A stretch of 64,000 nt of DNA. Origin: Alkalihalobacillus sp. CinArs1. Lineage in GTDB: Bacteria > Bacillota > Bacilli > Bacillales > Guptibacillaceae. Each line of letters starts with the position of its first letter. Positions within the stretch are counted from its first letter, which is position 1. Position numbers and translations under genes: made by a program. The notes under the pieces were generated by a model. The model was given only the letters and a program-made list of their open reading frames with translations. It made no database searches and was not told the origin of the DNA. Below are positions 16,196 to 23,873 of the stretch, piece by piece. The stretch spans positions 83,600 through 147,599 of the forward strand of contig NZ_CANDOB010000005.1 of NCBI RefSeq assembly GCF_947387515.1, written 5' to 3'.

Positions 16196-17209
16196 TTATT
16201 TTTTTAATGGTAAACAGGACTCTCTTTCAATCAACTGTACTGGAATGATCTCTTCTGTTACGATCTTCTTTTTCTGAATCATCTGCTTGATTAAAATCTG
16301 TGCTGCTCTAACCCCTAGCACATCTGTATCCTGTCGTATCGTTGTGAGCTTTGGCGTTACATAGCTAGCCATCTCTATATCATCATAGCCGACAATCGAG
16401 ACGTCTTCAGGAATTCTAACTCCTCTCGATTTCGCAAGCTCCATAGCACCGATTGCCATATGGTCTCCAGCTACGAAAACAGCTGTTGGCGGATCAGGTA
16501 GATCCAGTAGCTTCGACATGGCTTCACTTCCCTCTTTAATGGAAAAAAGGCCGCCATTCACAAGATAGTGATCAGGGACAGGTAATCCCAATTGACTCAT
16601 TGCTTTCTTGTAACCTTCAATTCTTTCTTTCCCTGCATGAATTGTAGGGTCACCTGAAATATGAGCAATCTTCGTGTGTCCTAATGAGTGAAGATAGTTG
16701 ATTGCAAGTTTTCCTCCAGATAGATCATCCGATAGGATTACGCTGCAATTTTCATTTGTCATATCGATTACGACGATTGGGATGTGATTGTTAATCATTT
16801 CTTGAACTTGTTCATCGTTAGGATCAGAGCTTATGACAACAATGCCATCGACTCCACGGTAGAGAAAGTGTTCAAGGTAGCTCGTGTCTCTGTTCCTCAG
16901 ATTCCTAGAAGCGAGGATCAAATCATAGCCCTCTTTCTCAGCATGCTTTCGAAAACTCTCAATCACTGCACTAAAGAACGGATGCTTCATGCCGACTTCA
17001 TTTGCTTCTGAAAACATCACACCGATTGTCCAGGATTTCTTCGTAGAGAGAGACTGCGCATGTGCATTAGGTAAGTATCCCATATCAGCTGCGGTTTGAA
17101 GTATAGCTTGTCTTGTTTTTTGACTAACATCAGGATAATTATTCAAAGCTTTAGAGACCGTCGTATAAGAAAAGCCAGTCTTTTTCGCAAGGTCATAGAT
17201 TGTTATCAT
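16196..17209 (-). CDS. LacI family transcriptional regulator of the beta-glucan operon
   Basis: 337 residues. An N-terminal helix-turn-helix with hinge (TIYDLAKKTGFSYTTVSKALNNYPDVSQKTRQAI) is followed by a periplasmic-binding-protein-like effector domain: GVMFSEANEVGMKHPFFSAVI, then GVDGIVVISSDP, GHTKIAHISGDP, and VSIVGYDDIEMASYVTPKLTTIRQD. The start at 17209 has AGGAGA 8 bases upstream; the longer frame to 17260 would begin inside the operator. One palindromic operator stands in front of its own gene and three stand in front of the importer operon, so it probably represses both and is released by a gluco-oligosaccharide. Confidence 0.92.
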   Translation of the reverse strand: MITIYDLAKKTGFSYTTVSKALNNYPDVSQKTRQAILQTAADMGYLPNAHAQSLSTKKSWTIGVMFSEANEVGMKHPFFSAVIESFRKHAEKEGYDLILASRNLRNRDTSYLEHFLYRGVDGIVVISSDPNDEQVQEMINNHIPIVVIDMTNENCSVILSDDLSGGKLAINYLHSLGHTKIAHISGDPTIHAGKERIEGYKKAMSQLGLPVPDHYLVNGGLFSIKEGSEAMSKLLDLPDPPTAVFVAGDHMAIGAMELAKSRGVRIPEDVSIVGYDDIEMASYVTPKLTTIRQDTDVLGVRAAQILIKQMIQKKKIVTEEIIPVQLIERESCLPLKK

Positions 17210-17226
17210 GATTATCTCCTCTTTTT

Positions 17227-17240
17227 CGAAAGCGCTTTCG
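17227..17240. promoter_or_regulatory. LacI-type operator O4, autoregulatory
   Basis: CGAAAGCGCTTTCG is a perfect 14-bp palindrome, 17 bp upstream of the regulator start codon. It differs from O1-O3 by one central base and implies autoregulation. The sequence is also close to a CcpA cre core, so catabolite control is an alternative. Confidence 0.75.
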
Positions 17241-17312
17241 TTGAAGTCATTATATATCACTTAATTTGACATAGCAATACTTTTTCAGAGAATCTTTTGA
17301 ATACTTTTTTCC

Positions 17313-17353
17313 AATGAGAAGAGGCATCCTTGAAAAGGTGCCTCTCCTCATTA
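17313..17353. terminator. Possible terminator of the alpha/beta hydrolase gene
   Basis: AATGAGAAGAGGCA and TGCCTCTCCTCATT are inverted repeats with one mismatch. There is no strong T run on either side, so termination efficiency is uncertain. Confidence 0.5.
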
Positions 17354-17366
17354 CTTATGAAGAACA

Positions 17367-18173
17367 TTATTTAAGTGATCTTATAAATTGATCTACAACT
17401 TCATTAAACCGCTCTGGTTCTTCCAAGAAAGGACAGTGACAGCTATCCTCAAATATTTCTAATTTAGATTGTTTGATTTCTTTATTTAAATGTTCGCCTG
17501 CTGCAACTGGGATCAGTTTTTCTTCCTTACCGAAGCATAACAGCGTCGGCTTTGTTATTTCATTAAGATAAGGACGACAATCCACAATCGATTGATCGAA
17601 TAAGATGGCGCTAGCAATCGACGCTGGAAGCCTCGTTGTTTCCTCAAGCATCCACTCTAACTCTTCTTCTGAAACTTCCTCTTTGAACATTAGCGGTAGG
17701 AATCCCTGTAGCAATCCTCTCTGGTCAGTTTGAATTTGCTGCATCATTCCTGATAATGCAGGAAGATCGAACGCACCGATTTCGAAATCTGGCCATTTGA
17801 AGTCTGAGGCGAGCTCATCTACAATAACAGTTCCTTTTATTCCATCTTCACCAAACTGATGGATATATTCCCAAATAACAAACGCTCCCATCGACCAGCC
17901 GACTAGCGTCACGTCTCTAAGATCGAGCTTTTTGATAAACTCCTTTAAGTCCTTCGCATAGGTGGCGACTGTGTGACCAGAATCTGCATGAGACGATTGC
18001 CCATGTCCTCTTAAATCGATGGATATTGCTCGATACTTCTGTCTGAAGTATGGAAGCTGTTTCTTAAAGAAACGACTGCTCATCCAGACGCCATGAATAA
18101 AGAGAATCGGGTCTCCCATCCCAACATCTTCATAGTATAGCTCAACGCCGTCTTCAAGCTTTAGGAATGCCAT
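17367..18173 (-). CDS. Alpha/beta-fold hydrolase
   Basis: 268 residues. It shows the oxyanion-loop motif FIHGVW near residue 25, DLRGHGQS near residue 53, the nucleophile elbow GWSMG with S94, and a C-terminal catalytic histidine in DSCHCPFLEEPERF. This is the common single-domain hydrolase family that includes esterases, haloperoxidase-like proteins and MhpC/BioH-type enzymes; the substrate cannot be named. The start at 18173 is chosen because AAGGAGGG lies 7 bases upstream; the longer frame to 18215 has no such signal. It is a single-gene unit, divergent from the PH-domain gene. Confidence 0.85.
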   Translation of the reverse strand: MAFLKLEDGVELYYEDVGMGDPILFIHGVWMSSRFFKKQLPYFRQKYRAISIDLRGHGQSSHADSGHTVATYAKDLKEFIKKLDLRDVTLVGWSMGAFVIWEYIHQFGEDGIKGTVIVDELASDFKWPDFEIGAFDLPALSGMMQQIQTDQRGLLQGFLPLMFKEEVSEEELEWMLEETTRLPASIASAILFDQSIVDCRPYLNEITKPTLLCFGKEEKLIPVAAGEHLNKEIKQSKLEIFEDSCHCPFLEEPERFNEVVDQFIRSLK

Positions 18174-18273
18174 AGCTTCTCCCTCCTTACACACTCTCAC
18201 ATAGATTGGATTCACTTAACACAATACGCTCGTATCGTTTAAAACATTCCCTATTCCTTTCGACACCAATCGA

Positions 18274-18290
18274 GTGGTACCTGTCACCAC
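18274..18290 (-). repeat. Short dispersed repeat GTGGTGACAGGTACCAC, variant copy
   Basis: Minus-strand copy of the GTGGTGACAGGCACC element with one substitution in the core, 35 bp upstream of the PH-domain gene start codon. Confidence 0.5.
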
Positions 18291-18324
18291 GTTTGATAAA
18301 ATACGATTGAAAGGAGGAATAGCA

Positions 18325-18702
18325 ATGGGTATTCTCAGCGGATTCATGGGTAACGCATCGACGATGGATAAAGGTGAGGTAAAGAAAGAACTATCAAACA
18401 TCCTTGCAGAGGCAGAAGAAGTTAATGCGGCGTTCAAACTTGTACGTGACTTGATTGTTTTCACAGACAAGCGGCTACTGTTTGTTGATAAACAAGGCAT
18501 GACTGGAAAGAAAATCGAGTACCATTCCGTCCTTTATAAGAGCATTTCACACTTCTCAATCGAAACAGCGGGACACTTTGATCTCGATGCAGAACTAAAA
18601 ATATGGATATCAGGCTCGCAAGCTCCTACAATTTCAAAGCAGTTTAAGAAGGATGACAGCATCTACGATGTACAAAAAATCCTCGCAGCATTATGCGGAT
18701 AA
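18325..18702 (+). CDS. Bacterial PH-domain protein (YvbH/DUF1696-like)
   Basis: 125 residues, soluble. The strand pattern LVRDLIVFTDKRLLFVDKQGMTGKKIEYHSVLYKSISHFSIETAG, followed by DLDAELKIWISG, is the pleckstrin-homology-like fold of the bPH_1 family (PF08000), found in B. subtilis YvbH. An N-terminal helix (DKGEVKKELSNILAEAEEV) precedes it. The function of these single-domain proteins is unknown; some relatives are under cell-envelope stress sigma factors. AAAGGAGG is 7 bases before the ATG at 18325; the longer frame from 18274 starts inside a dispersed repeat. Confidence 0.8.
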   Translation: MGILSGFMGNASTMDKGEVKKELSNILAEAEEVNAAFKLVRDLIVFTDKRLLFVDKQGMTGKKIEYHSVLYKSISHFSIETAGHFDLDAELKIWISGSQAPTISKQFKKDDSIYDVQKILAALCG

Positions 18703-18754
18703 TACTTAACTATGAAGCAGGCCAATGGCCTGCTTTATATGTATGCTCATCGGC

Positions 18755-19324
18755 TCATCTGAACGTTTTCCCTGACACCTGTTCCATCAACCCACAAAAC
18801 TCTTCCCACGTTTCTGGATAGGCATTTGAGCCGTGCTTTCTGATGACCTTATCCTCTGTTCTGATTTCCACACTCCAGGAGGTGCCGTCTAACACCATTT
18901 CTTCTGGTTGATAGTTACGTTTCCATCTTAAGAGGTTTGTAGATTGAAAAGCGTTTATGGATGGAACACAAGTTGTGTTCCATCTGATGGGCTCTTCATC
19001 TCTTGAATTCTCCCATTGTAAATGCGTTACCTCGCCTGTTGGTAAATGCCAGTCGATTTCATAGCTATTCCCGAAGAAGCCGCCAACATTTGCTTTGATG
19101 CTAGTAATCTTCTGGTAAGCGTGATCCACCGCTTCTTCTCTCGACCATTCAAATCCACAGCTCTTACAGTGGTAATCCTTGCTCGATTTAGGGAGGGAAC
19201 ACCCGCCTAGCACGACTTCTCCCCTCTCTACCTTTGGTTTCACGTCATGCGTTGGCATTCCATATATGATTTTTGCTGCTTGTTTCGCACCACATTGAAG
19301 ACAAACGTTGTATTTAATCGCCAT
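18755..19324 (-). CDS. Hypothetical protein with N-terminal zinc-ribbon
   Basis: 189 residues, not recognised as a named family. Two cysteine pairs, CLQCG (about residues 8-12) and CKSCG (about 53-57), could bind one zinc ion. The rest is a mixed alpha/beta region with several tryptophans (WSVEIRTEDKVIRKHGSNAYPETWEEFCGLM). The start at 19324 is used because GAGGAGTG is 7 bases upstream. It is a single gene, convergent with the PH-domain gene and divergent from lytS. Confidence 0.6.
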   Translation of the reverse strand: MAIKYNVCLQCGAKQAAKIIYGMPTHDVKPKVERGEVVLGGCSLPKSSKDYHCKSCGFEWSREEAVDHAYQKITSIKANVGGFFGNSYEIDWHLPTGEVTHLQWENSRDEEPIRWNTTCVPSINAFQSTNLLRWKRNYQPEEMVLDGTSWSVEIRTEDKVIRKHGSNAYPETWEEFCGLMEQVSGKTFR

Positions 19325-19478
19325 CGAATCACTCCTCGATATTCTCACTAGACTACAATTCTCACTTTATCATAATTGTTAAATTTAGGATGCTGTTTCA
19401 CGCTCGTTTTCCCTCACTCGTAAAAACCAGTATAATGAAAAGAAACCGCTCTATTATTCGACACTCTTCGAGCCAATA

Positions 19479-19496
19479 CGGGTGGTGACAGGCACC
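19479..19496 (+). repeat. Short dispersed repeat CGGGTGGTGACAGGCACC, copy 2
   Basis: Shares 16 bases with 7031-7046. It directly precedes the ribosome binding site of lytS, so it is part of that leader RNA if transcription starts after the -10 box TATAAT at 19431-19436. Confidence 0.6.
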
Positions 19497-19512
19497 AGAA
19501 AGGAGCTTCGAG

Positions 19513-21246
19513 ATGTTTGAACTGCTATTAACGATGCTTGAGCGCCTTGGGATCATCGTAACGATCGCATTTGTGTTGACTCGCTTTCGCTTTTTTAGAG
19601 ACATGATCTACAGTGAGCGTCTTGCTAGAAGACAGCAGTATGTTGCGATCGGCTTCTTTGGTTTCTTCGGCATCATCGGTACATATACTGGACTTACGTT
19701 CAATACAGAGTCCTTCCAATTCAATGCATGGCCGCTCGATGTCTCTTCAGATGAAGCCATCGCGAATTCAAGGGTCATCGGCGTGGTGCTCGCAGGATTA
19801 CTGGGAGGTTATCGCGTCGGAATCGGTGCTGGTATTATCGCAGGTGCGCACCGGTACTTCCTCGGAGGCTTTACAGCTCTTGCATGCGGATTAGCGGCCA
19901 TCATCGCTGGGTTAATCTCAGGAGCTCTTCATAAACGAAATCGTCACGTCAAACTTCAGTCTGCCTTCATGATCGGTGCTGGTGCAGAAGCAGTTCAGAT
20001 GCTCATCATCCTTGGACTATCTAAGCCATTTGAGAACGCATTAGCGCTAGTTGAAGTCATCGGCCTCCCAATGATCTTAGCGAACGGAATCGGCTGCGCC
20101 CTCTTCTTACTGATCATCAAGAACGTCGTGAACGAAGAGGAAAAGGCTGGCGCGCTTCAAGCTCAAAAAACACTTCGCATCGCAGATCAAACGCTCGGCC
20201 ATCTGCGAAAAGGGCTTACAACGGTCTCCGCAACAGAAGTTTGCCGAATTCTTCATCGAGAAGTCGAGGGAAGCGCTGTAGCCATTACGGACAAAACTCA
20301 TATCTTAAGCCATGTTGGGATGGGAGACGATCATCATCAAGCAGGAAACACGATTCAAACGAGCATTACGAGAGACGTAATTCAAGATGGCGACATGATG
20401 ATCGCAAACGACCGCACAATCCATTGTGCCGACAAAAACTGTCCCCTTGGCGCGGCGATCGTAGCTCCATTGAAGCAACGGGGCGAGACGATCGGAACAC
20501 TAAAGTTTTATTTTCAATCTGAAAAAGAGATAACGAATGTTATCACTGAACTCGTTACAGGTCTTAGTGTTCTATTAAGTAACCAGCTCGAAATAGCTGA
20601 AGCGGACAACGCCTATCAGCTTGCAAAAGAAGCAGAAATCAAGGCGCTGCAAGCTCAGATTAGTCCTCATTTTTTATTTAATTCATTGAACACCATCGTT
20701 TCCTTAGTTAGAACTGAACCAGCAAAGGCTCGAAAACTCTTACTATCGTTATCTCATTTTCTTAGACAAAACTTATCAGGGACAACAGCTGATATGACCA
20801 CACTCAACCAGGAATTGAAACATGTAAAAGCATACCTTGAGGTTGAAGAAGCACGTTTCGTAGACAGACTTCGTGTAAACTATGAGATAGACGAACAAAC
20901 GCTGTATCGGAAACTTCCACCGCTAACGCTGCAGCCTATTGTTGAAAATGCAATTAAGCACGGAATTAAAAACAAAAACACGAACTGCATCGTTGAAATC
21001 AGCATCATCTGCCAACAGAACGAAACCCTTGTTAGCGTGAAAGATAACGGAGCAGGAATTCCGCAGCACAGAATAAAAGAAATCGGTAAGGCTCCATTGT
21101 ACTCAGAGAGTGGAACTGGACTCGGTCTTTATAATGTGAACCGCCGTCTTACCATGCTCTACGGAGAACGAGCCAGCCTTCAGATTTCTAGTGAACAAGA
21201 CAACGGAACAATCGTCCGTTTTTTGATCCCATCTATGGAGGAGTAA
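19513..21246 (+). CDS. LytS-type sensor histidine kinase
   Basis: 577 residues. The N-terminal half holds five to six transmembrane helices of the 5TM-Lyt receptor type (GVVLAGLLGGYRVGIGAGIIAGAHRYFLGGFTALACGLAAIIAGLISG). A GAF-like domain follows (about residues 225-365, with SAVAITDKTHILSHVG and IVAPLKQRGETIGTLKFYF). Then come the LytS/YehU-type kinase domain with phospho-acceptor motif ISPHFLFNSLNTI (about residue 390) and an HATPase domain with NAIKHGI and NGAGI. Relatives (E. coli BtsS and YpdA, B. subtilis LytS) sense pyruvate or related signals. It is followed after 3 bases by its response regulator and then by a CstA-family transporter, the BtsSR-BtsT arrangement. Short dispersed repeat copy 2 lies right before the start. 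Confidence 0.9.
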   Translation: MFELLLTMLERLGIIVTIAFVLTRFRFFRDMIYSERLARRQQYVAIGFFGFFGIIGTYTGLTFNTESFQFNAWPLDVSSDEAIANSRVIGVVLAGLLGGYRVGIGAGIIAGAHRYFLGGFTALACGLAAIIAGLISGALHKRNRHVKLQSAFMIGAGAEAVQMLIILGLSKPFENALALVEVIGLPMILANGIGCALFLLIIKNVVNEEEKAGALQAQKTLRIADQTLGHLRKGLTTVSATEVCRILHREVEGSAVAITDKTHILSHVGMGDDHHQAGNTIQTSITRDVIQDGDMMIANDRTIHCADKNCPLGAAIVAPLKQRGETIGTLKFYFQSEKEITNVITELVTGLSVLLSNQLEIAEADNAYQLAKEAEIKALQAQISPHFLFNSLNTIVSLVRTEPAKARKLLLSLSHFLRQNLSGTTADMTTLNQELKHVKAYLEVEEARFVDRLRVNYEIDEQTLYRKLPPLTLQPIVENAIKHGIKNKNTNCIVEISIICQQNETLVSVKDNGAGIPQHRIKEIGKAPLYSESGTGLGLYNVNRRLTMLYGERASLQISSEQDNGTIVRFLIPSMEE

Positions 21247-21249
21247 CGA

Positions 21250-21981
21250 ATGAACGTAATTAAAACCTTAGTTGTCGATGACGAGCGATATAGCCGCGAG
21301 GAACTCGTTCACCTTCTTGGTGAATTTAATTCGATCGAAATTACTGGCGAAGCAGACTCAGGGCAAGAAGCTGTCGTAAAAGCGATCCAGCTTCAGCCTG
21401 ATGTTGTGTTTCTAGATGTAGAAATGCCAGCGATGAATGGAATGGACGCCGCTAAAGCACTACTTGAGCTTAAGAAGCCTCCTTTCATCGTATTCGCGAC
21501 TGCTTATCCTGAATTTGCAGCTGAAGCGTTTCGTTATGAGGCCGTCGACTATTTGTTGAAGCCCTATGATGAAGAACAGCTCGAACAAACGATCAAGCGT
21601 CTTGAAAAACTGGTAACTTCCAACACTGAAGTGACTTCACCACAAATGAGAAAAGGGAAATTATCCATCGAAACTGATGGCGACATCCATTACATCGATC
21701 CGACCGATATCCTATACATTTGCCGGGACGACCGCGTGTCCCGAATTTATCTTAAGAACAATGCCTTCGAAGTCAAAATGACACTGAAAGAATTAGAAAA
21801 CCGATTATCTACACACCCATTCTTTCGCATTCATAAAAGCTATATCGTTAATCTGATGTATGTTACAAGGCTGACACCATGGTTTAACGGCGCTTACCAA
21901 CTCGAATTAGAAGGTGTAGAAGAAAAGCTTGCTGTAAGTCGAAATTATGTGAAGTCTCTTCGGTCACGTCTCGAATTATAG
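21250..21981 (+). CDS. LytT-type response regulator with LytTR DNA-binding domain
   Basis: 243 residues. The receiver domain has acidic residues D10-D11, the phosphorylation site D56 in VVFLDVEMPAMNGMD, and the conserved lysine in VDYLLKPYD. The C-terminal LytTR domain (about 135-243) shows ISTHPFFRIHKSYIVNLMYVT and KLAVSRNYVKSLRSRL, typical of the family. It starts 3 bases after lytS, so it is co-translated. LytTR proteins bind two direct repeats spaced by two helical turns; such a pair lies in front of cstA, 24 bp after the stop codon of this gene. Confidence 0.92.
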   Translation: MNVIKTLVVDDERYSREELVHLLGEFNSIEITGEADSGQEAVVKAIQLQPDVVFLDVEMPAMNGMDAAKALLELKKPPFIVFATAYPEFAAEAFRYEAVDYLLKPYDEEQLEQTIKRLEKLVTSNTEVTSPQMRKGKLSIETDGDIHYIDPTDILYICRDDRVSRIYLKNNAFEVKMTLKELENRLSTHPFFRIHKSYIVNLMYVTRLTPWFNGAYQLELEGVEEKLAVSRNYVKSLRSRLEL

Positions 21982-21988
21982 ATTGCAT

Positions 21989-22002
21989 GTTAAACGCTTT
22001 CA
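21989..22002. promoter_or_regulatory. CcpA cre-like site upstream of cstA
   Basis: GTTAAACGCTTTCA fits the cre consensus TGWAANCGNTNWCA at 12 of 14 positions; the mismatches are the first two bases. It lies upstream of the LytTR repeats. Confidence 0.45.
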
Positions 22003-22004
22003 CA

Positions 22005-22035
22005 TACATCTTACCCGCTTTTTTCTACATCTTGT
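22005..22035 (+). promoter_or_regulatory. Probable LytTR binding site: two direct repeats 21 bp apart
   Basis: TACATCTTAC (22005-22014) and TACATCTTGT (22026-22035) are direct repeats exactly 21 bp apart, upstream of a -10 box TATAAT (22068-22073) that lacks a good -35. This is the geometry used by LytTR regulators such as YpdB, BtsR and AgrA. Confidence 0.6.
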
Positions 22036-22067
22036 TCAAATCTTCCCCACTTTCGTCCTATCTTTCC

Positions 22068-22073
22068 TATAAT
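22068..22073 (+). promoter_or_regulatory. -10 element of the cstA promoter
   Basis: TATAAT with no recognisable -35 hexamer 16-18 bases upstream, as expected for a promoter that needs the response regulator. The leader to the cstA start codon is about 35 bases. Confidence 0.5.
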
Positions 22074-22114
22074 TTATGTAAACGCATACAAAGAACGGAA
22101 AGGTAGGAGTTATC

Positions 22115-23566
22115 ATGATTACATTTTTAGTAGGAATCGTACTTCTCGTAATAGGCTACTTTACTTACGGTAAATTCGTTGAAAAAACGTTCGGTGTGAA
22201 CAGCACGCGACACACACCGGCATATACTCATCAAGACGGTGTCGATTACCTTCCGATGAACACACCTAAAAACTCACTCATCCAGCTCTTGAACATTGCA
22301 GGAGTAGGTCCAATTTTCGGACCGATTCTAGGCGCTCTTTATGGTCCAGTGGCATTTCTATGGATTGTGTTCGGGTGTATTTTTGCCGGGGCCGTACATG
22401 ACTATTTAACCGGGATGATTTCGATACGAAATCGCGGCGCTCACTTACCAGAGCTCGCAGGGAAGTTTCTAGGAAAAGTCATGAAACATGTCGTGAACGC
22501 TTTTGCTGTACTCCTTCTCTTACTGACGGGTACAGTATTCGTTACCGCACCAGCAGGACTACTAAACAACATGATGAACGGCTGGGTCACGATGGGACTC
22601 ATCCTTGGAGCAATCTTCATCTATTATATTATCGCGACTCTATTGCCGATCGATAAAGTCATCGGGCGCTTTTACCCTATCTTTGGTGCACTACTATTGA
22701 TCAGTGCCCTAGGAGTTGGCGCAGGTCTAGTCTTTACTGGCGCTCCAATTCCAGAAATCAGTCTTACAAACTTACACCCTGACAGCGCACCGATCTTCCC
22801 ACTACTATTCTTAACGATTTCTTGTGGTGCTCTATCAGGTTTCCATGCGACGCAGACTCCGATCATTTCAAGAACAACTCAAAACGAAAAGCAAGGACGT
22901 CGAATATTCTACGGGATGATGATCGCAGAAGGAATCATCGCGATGATTTGGGCAGCTGCTGCTATGAGTCTATTTAATGGACCAGTTGGATTGAACGAAC
23001 TACTTGCAAGCGGTGGACCAGCTGCTATCGTAAGTGAAGCTTCAACACTTATGCTTGGCGCGATCGGTGGAACACTAGCAGTACTCGGTGTAATCGTGCT
23101 ACCGATTACCTCTGGTGATACAGCATTCCGAAGCGCTCGTATGATTATCGCAGACTACTTCAAGTATTCTCAGAAAAAGATCACGAACCGCCTATGGATT
23201 GCACTACCATTATTCGCTGTCGCATTTGCTTTAACTAGAATCGATTTCACGTTGCTCTGGCGCTATTTCTCATGGGCAAACCAATCCACCGCTATGATCG
23301 CATTGTGGGTAGGGGCGATGTACCTCTTCATCGCTAAGAAAAACTACTGGATCGCGATGATTCCGGCAGTATTCATCACGATGGCAACGACAACGTATAT
23401 TTTATATGCCCCGATTGGCTTTAGTCTACCGATTAACATTGCCTATATCGGTGCAACGATCATCACGATCGGTGTAATCATCAGCTTCTTCTTCGCCGCT
23501 CGTAAACAACGTGCAGCAAACATTCCATTAGAAGAAGACATCACAGGATGGGACAGTGTTGCTTAA
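22115..23566 (+). CDS. CstA family carbon starvation protein, probable pyruvate/proton (or peptide) transporter
   Basis: 483 residues, shorter than E. coli CstA and BtsT (about 700) but typical of the compact Firmicutes form. It has about thirteen to fourteen hydrophobic helices. Family motifs are NIAGVGPIFGPILGALYGPVAFLWIVFGCIFAGAVHDYLTGMISIRNRG near residue 60, ISCGALSGFHATQTPIISRT near residue 235, and LPITSGDTAFRSARMIIADYF near residue 330. E. coli BtsT of this family imports pyruvate; CstA imports peptides and pyruvate. The upstream LytS/LytT-type pair suggests pyruvate as signal and substrate here (inference). A cre-like site and LytTR-type repeats lie in the promoter. A 49-codon gene overlaps the stop codon. 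Confidence 0.9.
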   Translation: MITFLVGIVLLVIGYFTYGKFVEKTFGVNSTRHTPAYTHQDGVDYLPMNTPKNSLIQLLNIAGVGPIFGPILGALYGPVAFLWIVFGCIFAGAVHDYLTGMISIRNRGAHLPELAGKFLGKVMKHVVNAFAVLLLLLTGTVFVTAPAGLLNNMMNGWVTMGLILGAIFIYYIIATLLPIDKVIGRFYPIFGALLLISALGVGAGLVFTGAPIPEISLTNLHPDSAPIFPLLFLTISCGALSGFHATQTPIISRTTQNEKQGRRIFYGMMIAEGIIAMIWAAAAMSLFNGPVGLNELLASGGPAAIVSEASTLMLGAIGGTLAVLGVIVLPITSGDTAFRSARMIIADYFKYSQKKITNRLWIALPLFAVAFALTRIDFTLLWRYFSWANQSTAMIALWVGAMYLFIAKKNYWIAMIPAVFITMATTTYILYAPIGFSLPINIAYIGATIITIGVIISFFFAARKQRAANIPLEEDITGWDSVA

Positions 23567-23715
23567 TGGGATGCTGCAATCCTAAATATAGAGAAACAGT
23601 TAATGAAGAGGAAGAACGAATCAATACGAACGGCAAGGAGACCCTTCCTCTCGCAGGAAAAATTTTTCTCGCTAGTATCTTTTTGTTCGGATTAGCTTTA
23701 ATCGGAATACTTTAG
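23566..23715 (+). CDS. Small membrane protein translationally coupled to cstA (49 aa)
   Basis: The ATG overlaps the last base of the cstA stop codon (TAATG), so translation is probably coupled. The 49-residue product starts MGCCNPKYRETVNEEEERIN and ends in one hydrophobic helix (IFLASIFLFGLALIGIL) at the C-terminus. The Cys-Cys pair near the N-terminus is notable. It lies before the terminator at 23721-23750, so it belongs to the cstA message. I do not recognise a named family with certainty. A small accessory subunit of the transporter, comparable in position to E. coli YbdD/YjiX behind CstA/BtsT but unrelated in sequence, is a possible role. Confidence 0.7.
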   Translation: MGCCNPKYRETVNEEEERINTNGKETLPLAGKIFLASIFLFGLALIGIL

Positions 23716-23720
23716 TCAAA

Positions 23721-23755
23721 GGAGCTCAGGCATTTGCCTGGCTCCTTTTCGTTTA
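23721..23755 (+). terminator. Terminator of the cstA unit
   Basis: GGAGCTCAGGC and GCCTGGCTCC form a hairpin with one bulged base and a 4-base loop, followed by TTTTCGTTT. Confidence 0.85.
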
Positions 23756-23873
23756 AAATTGACTACCATTCACCCCAGATTGAACGCTTTCCCTATTCCT
23801 TTCATATTCTAATCGTACAGTGGGAAGTAGTGCTCTCCCTGCTTTTCAACCTCTATTAGAAATGAGGAGAAGC

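Noticed and set aside
18245..23800. Shared 13-mer CCCTATTCCTTTC upstream of two small genes (18249 and 23791)
   Set aside because: The surrounding bases do not give a consistent sigma-factor consensus with equal spacing, so two matches may be chance.
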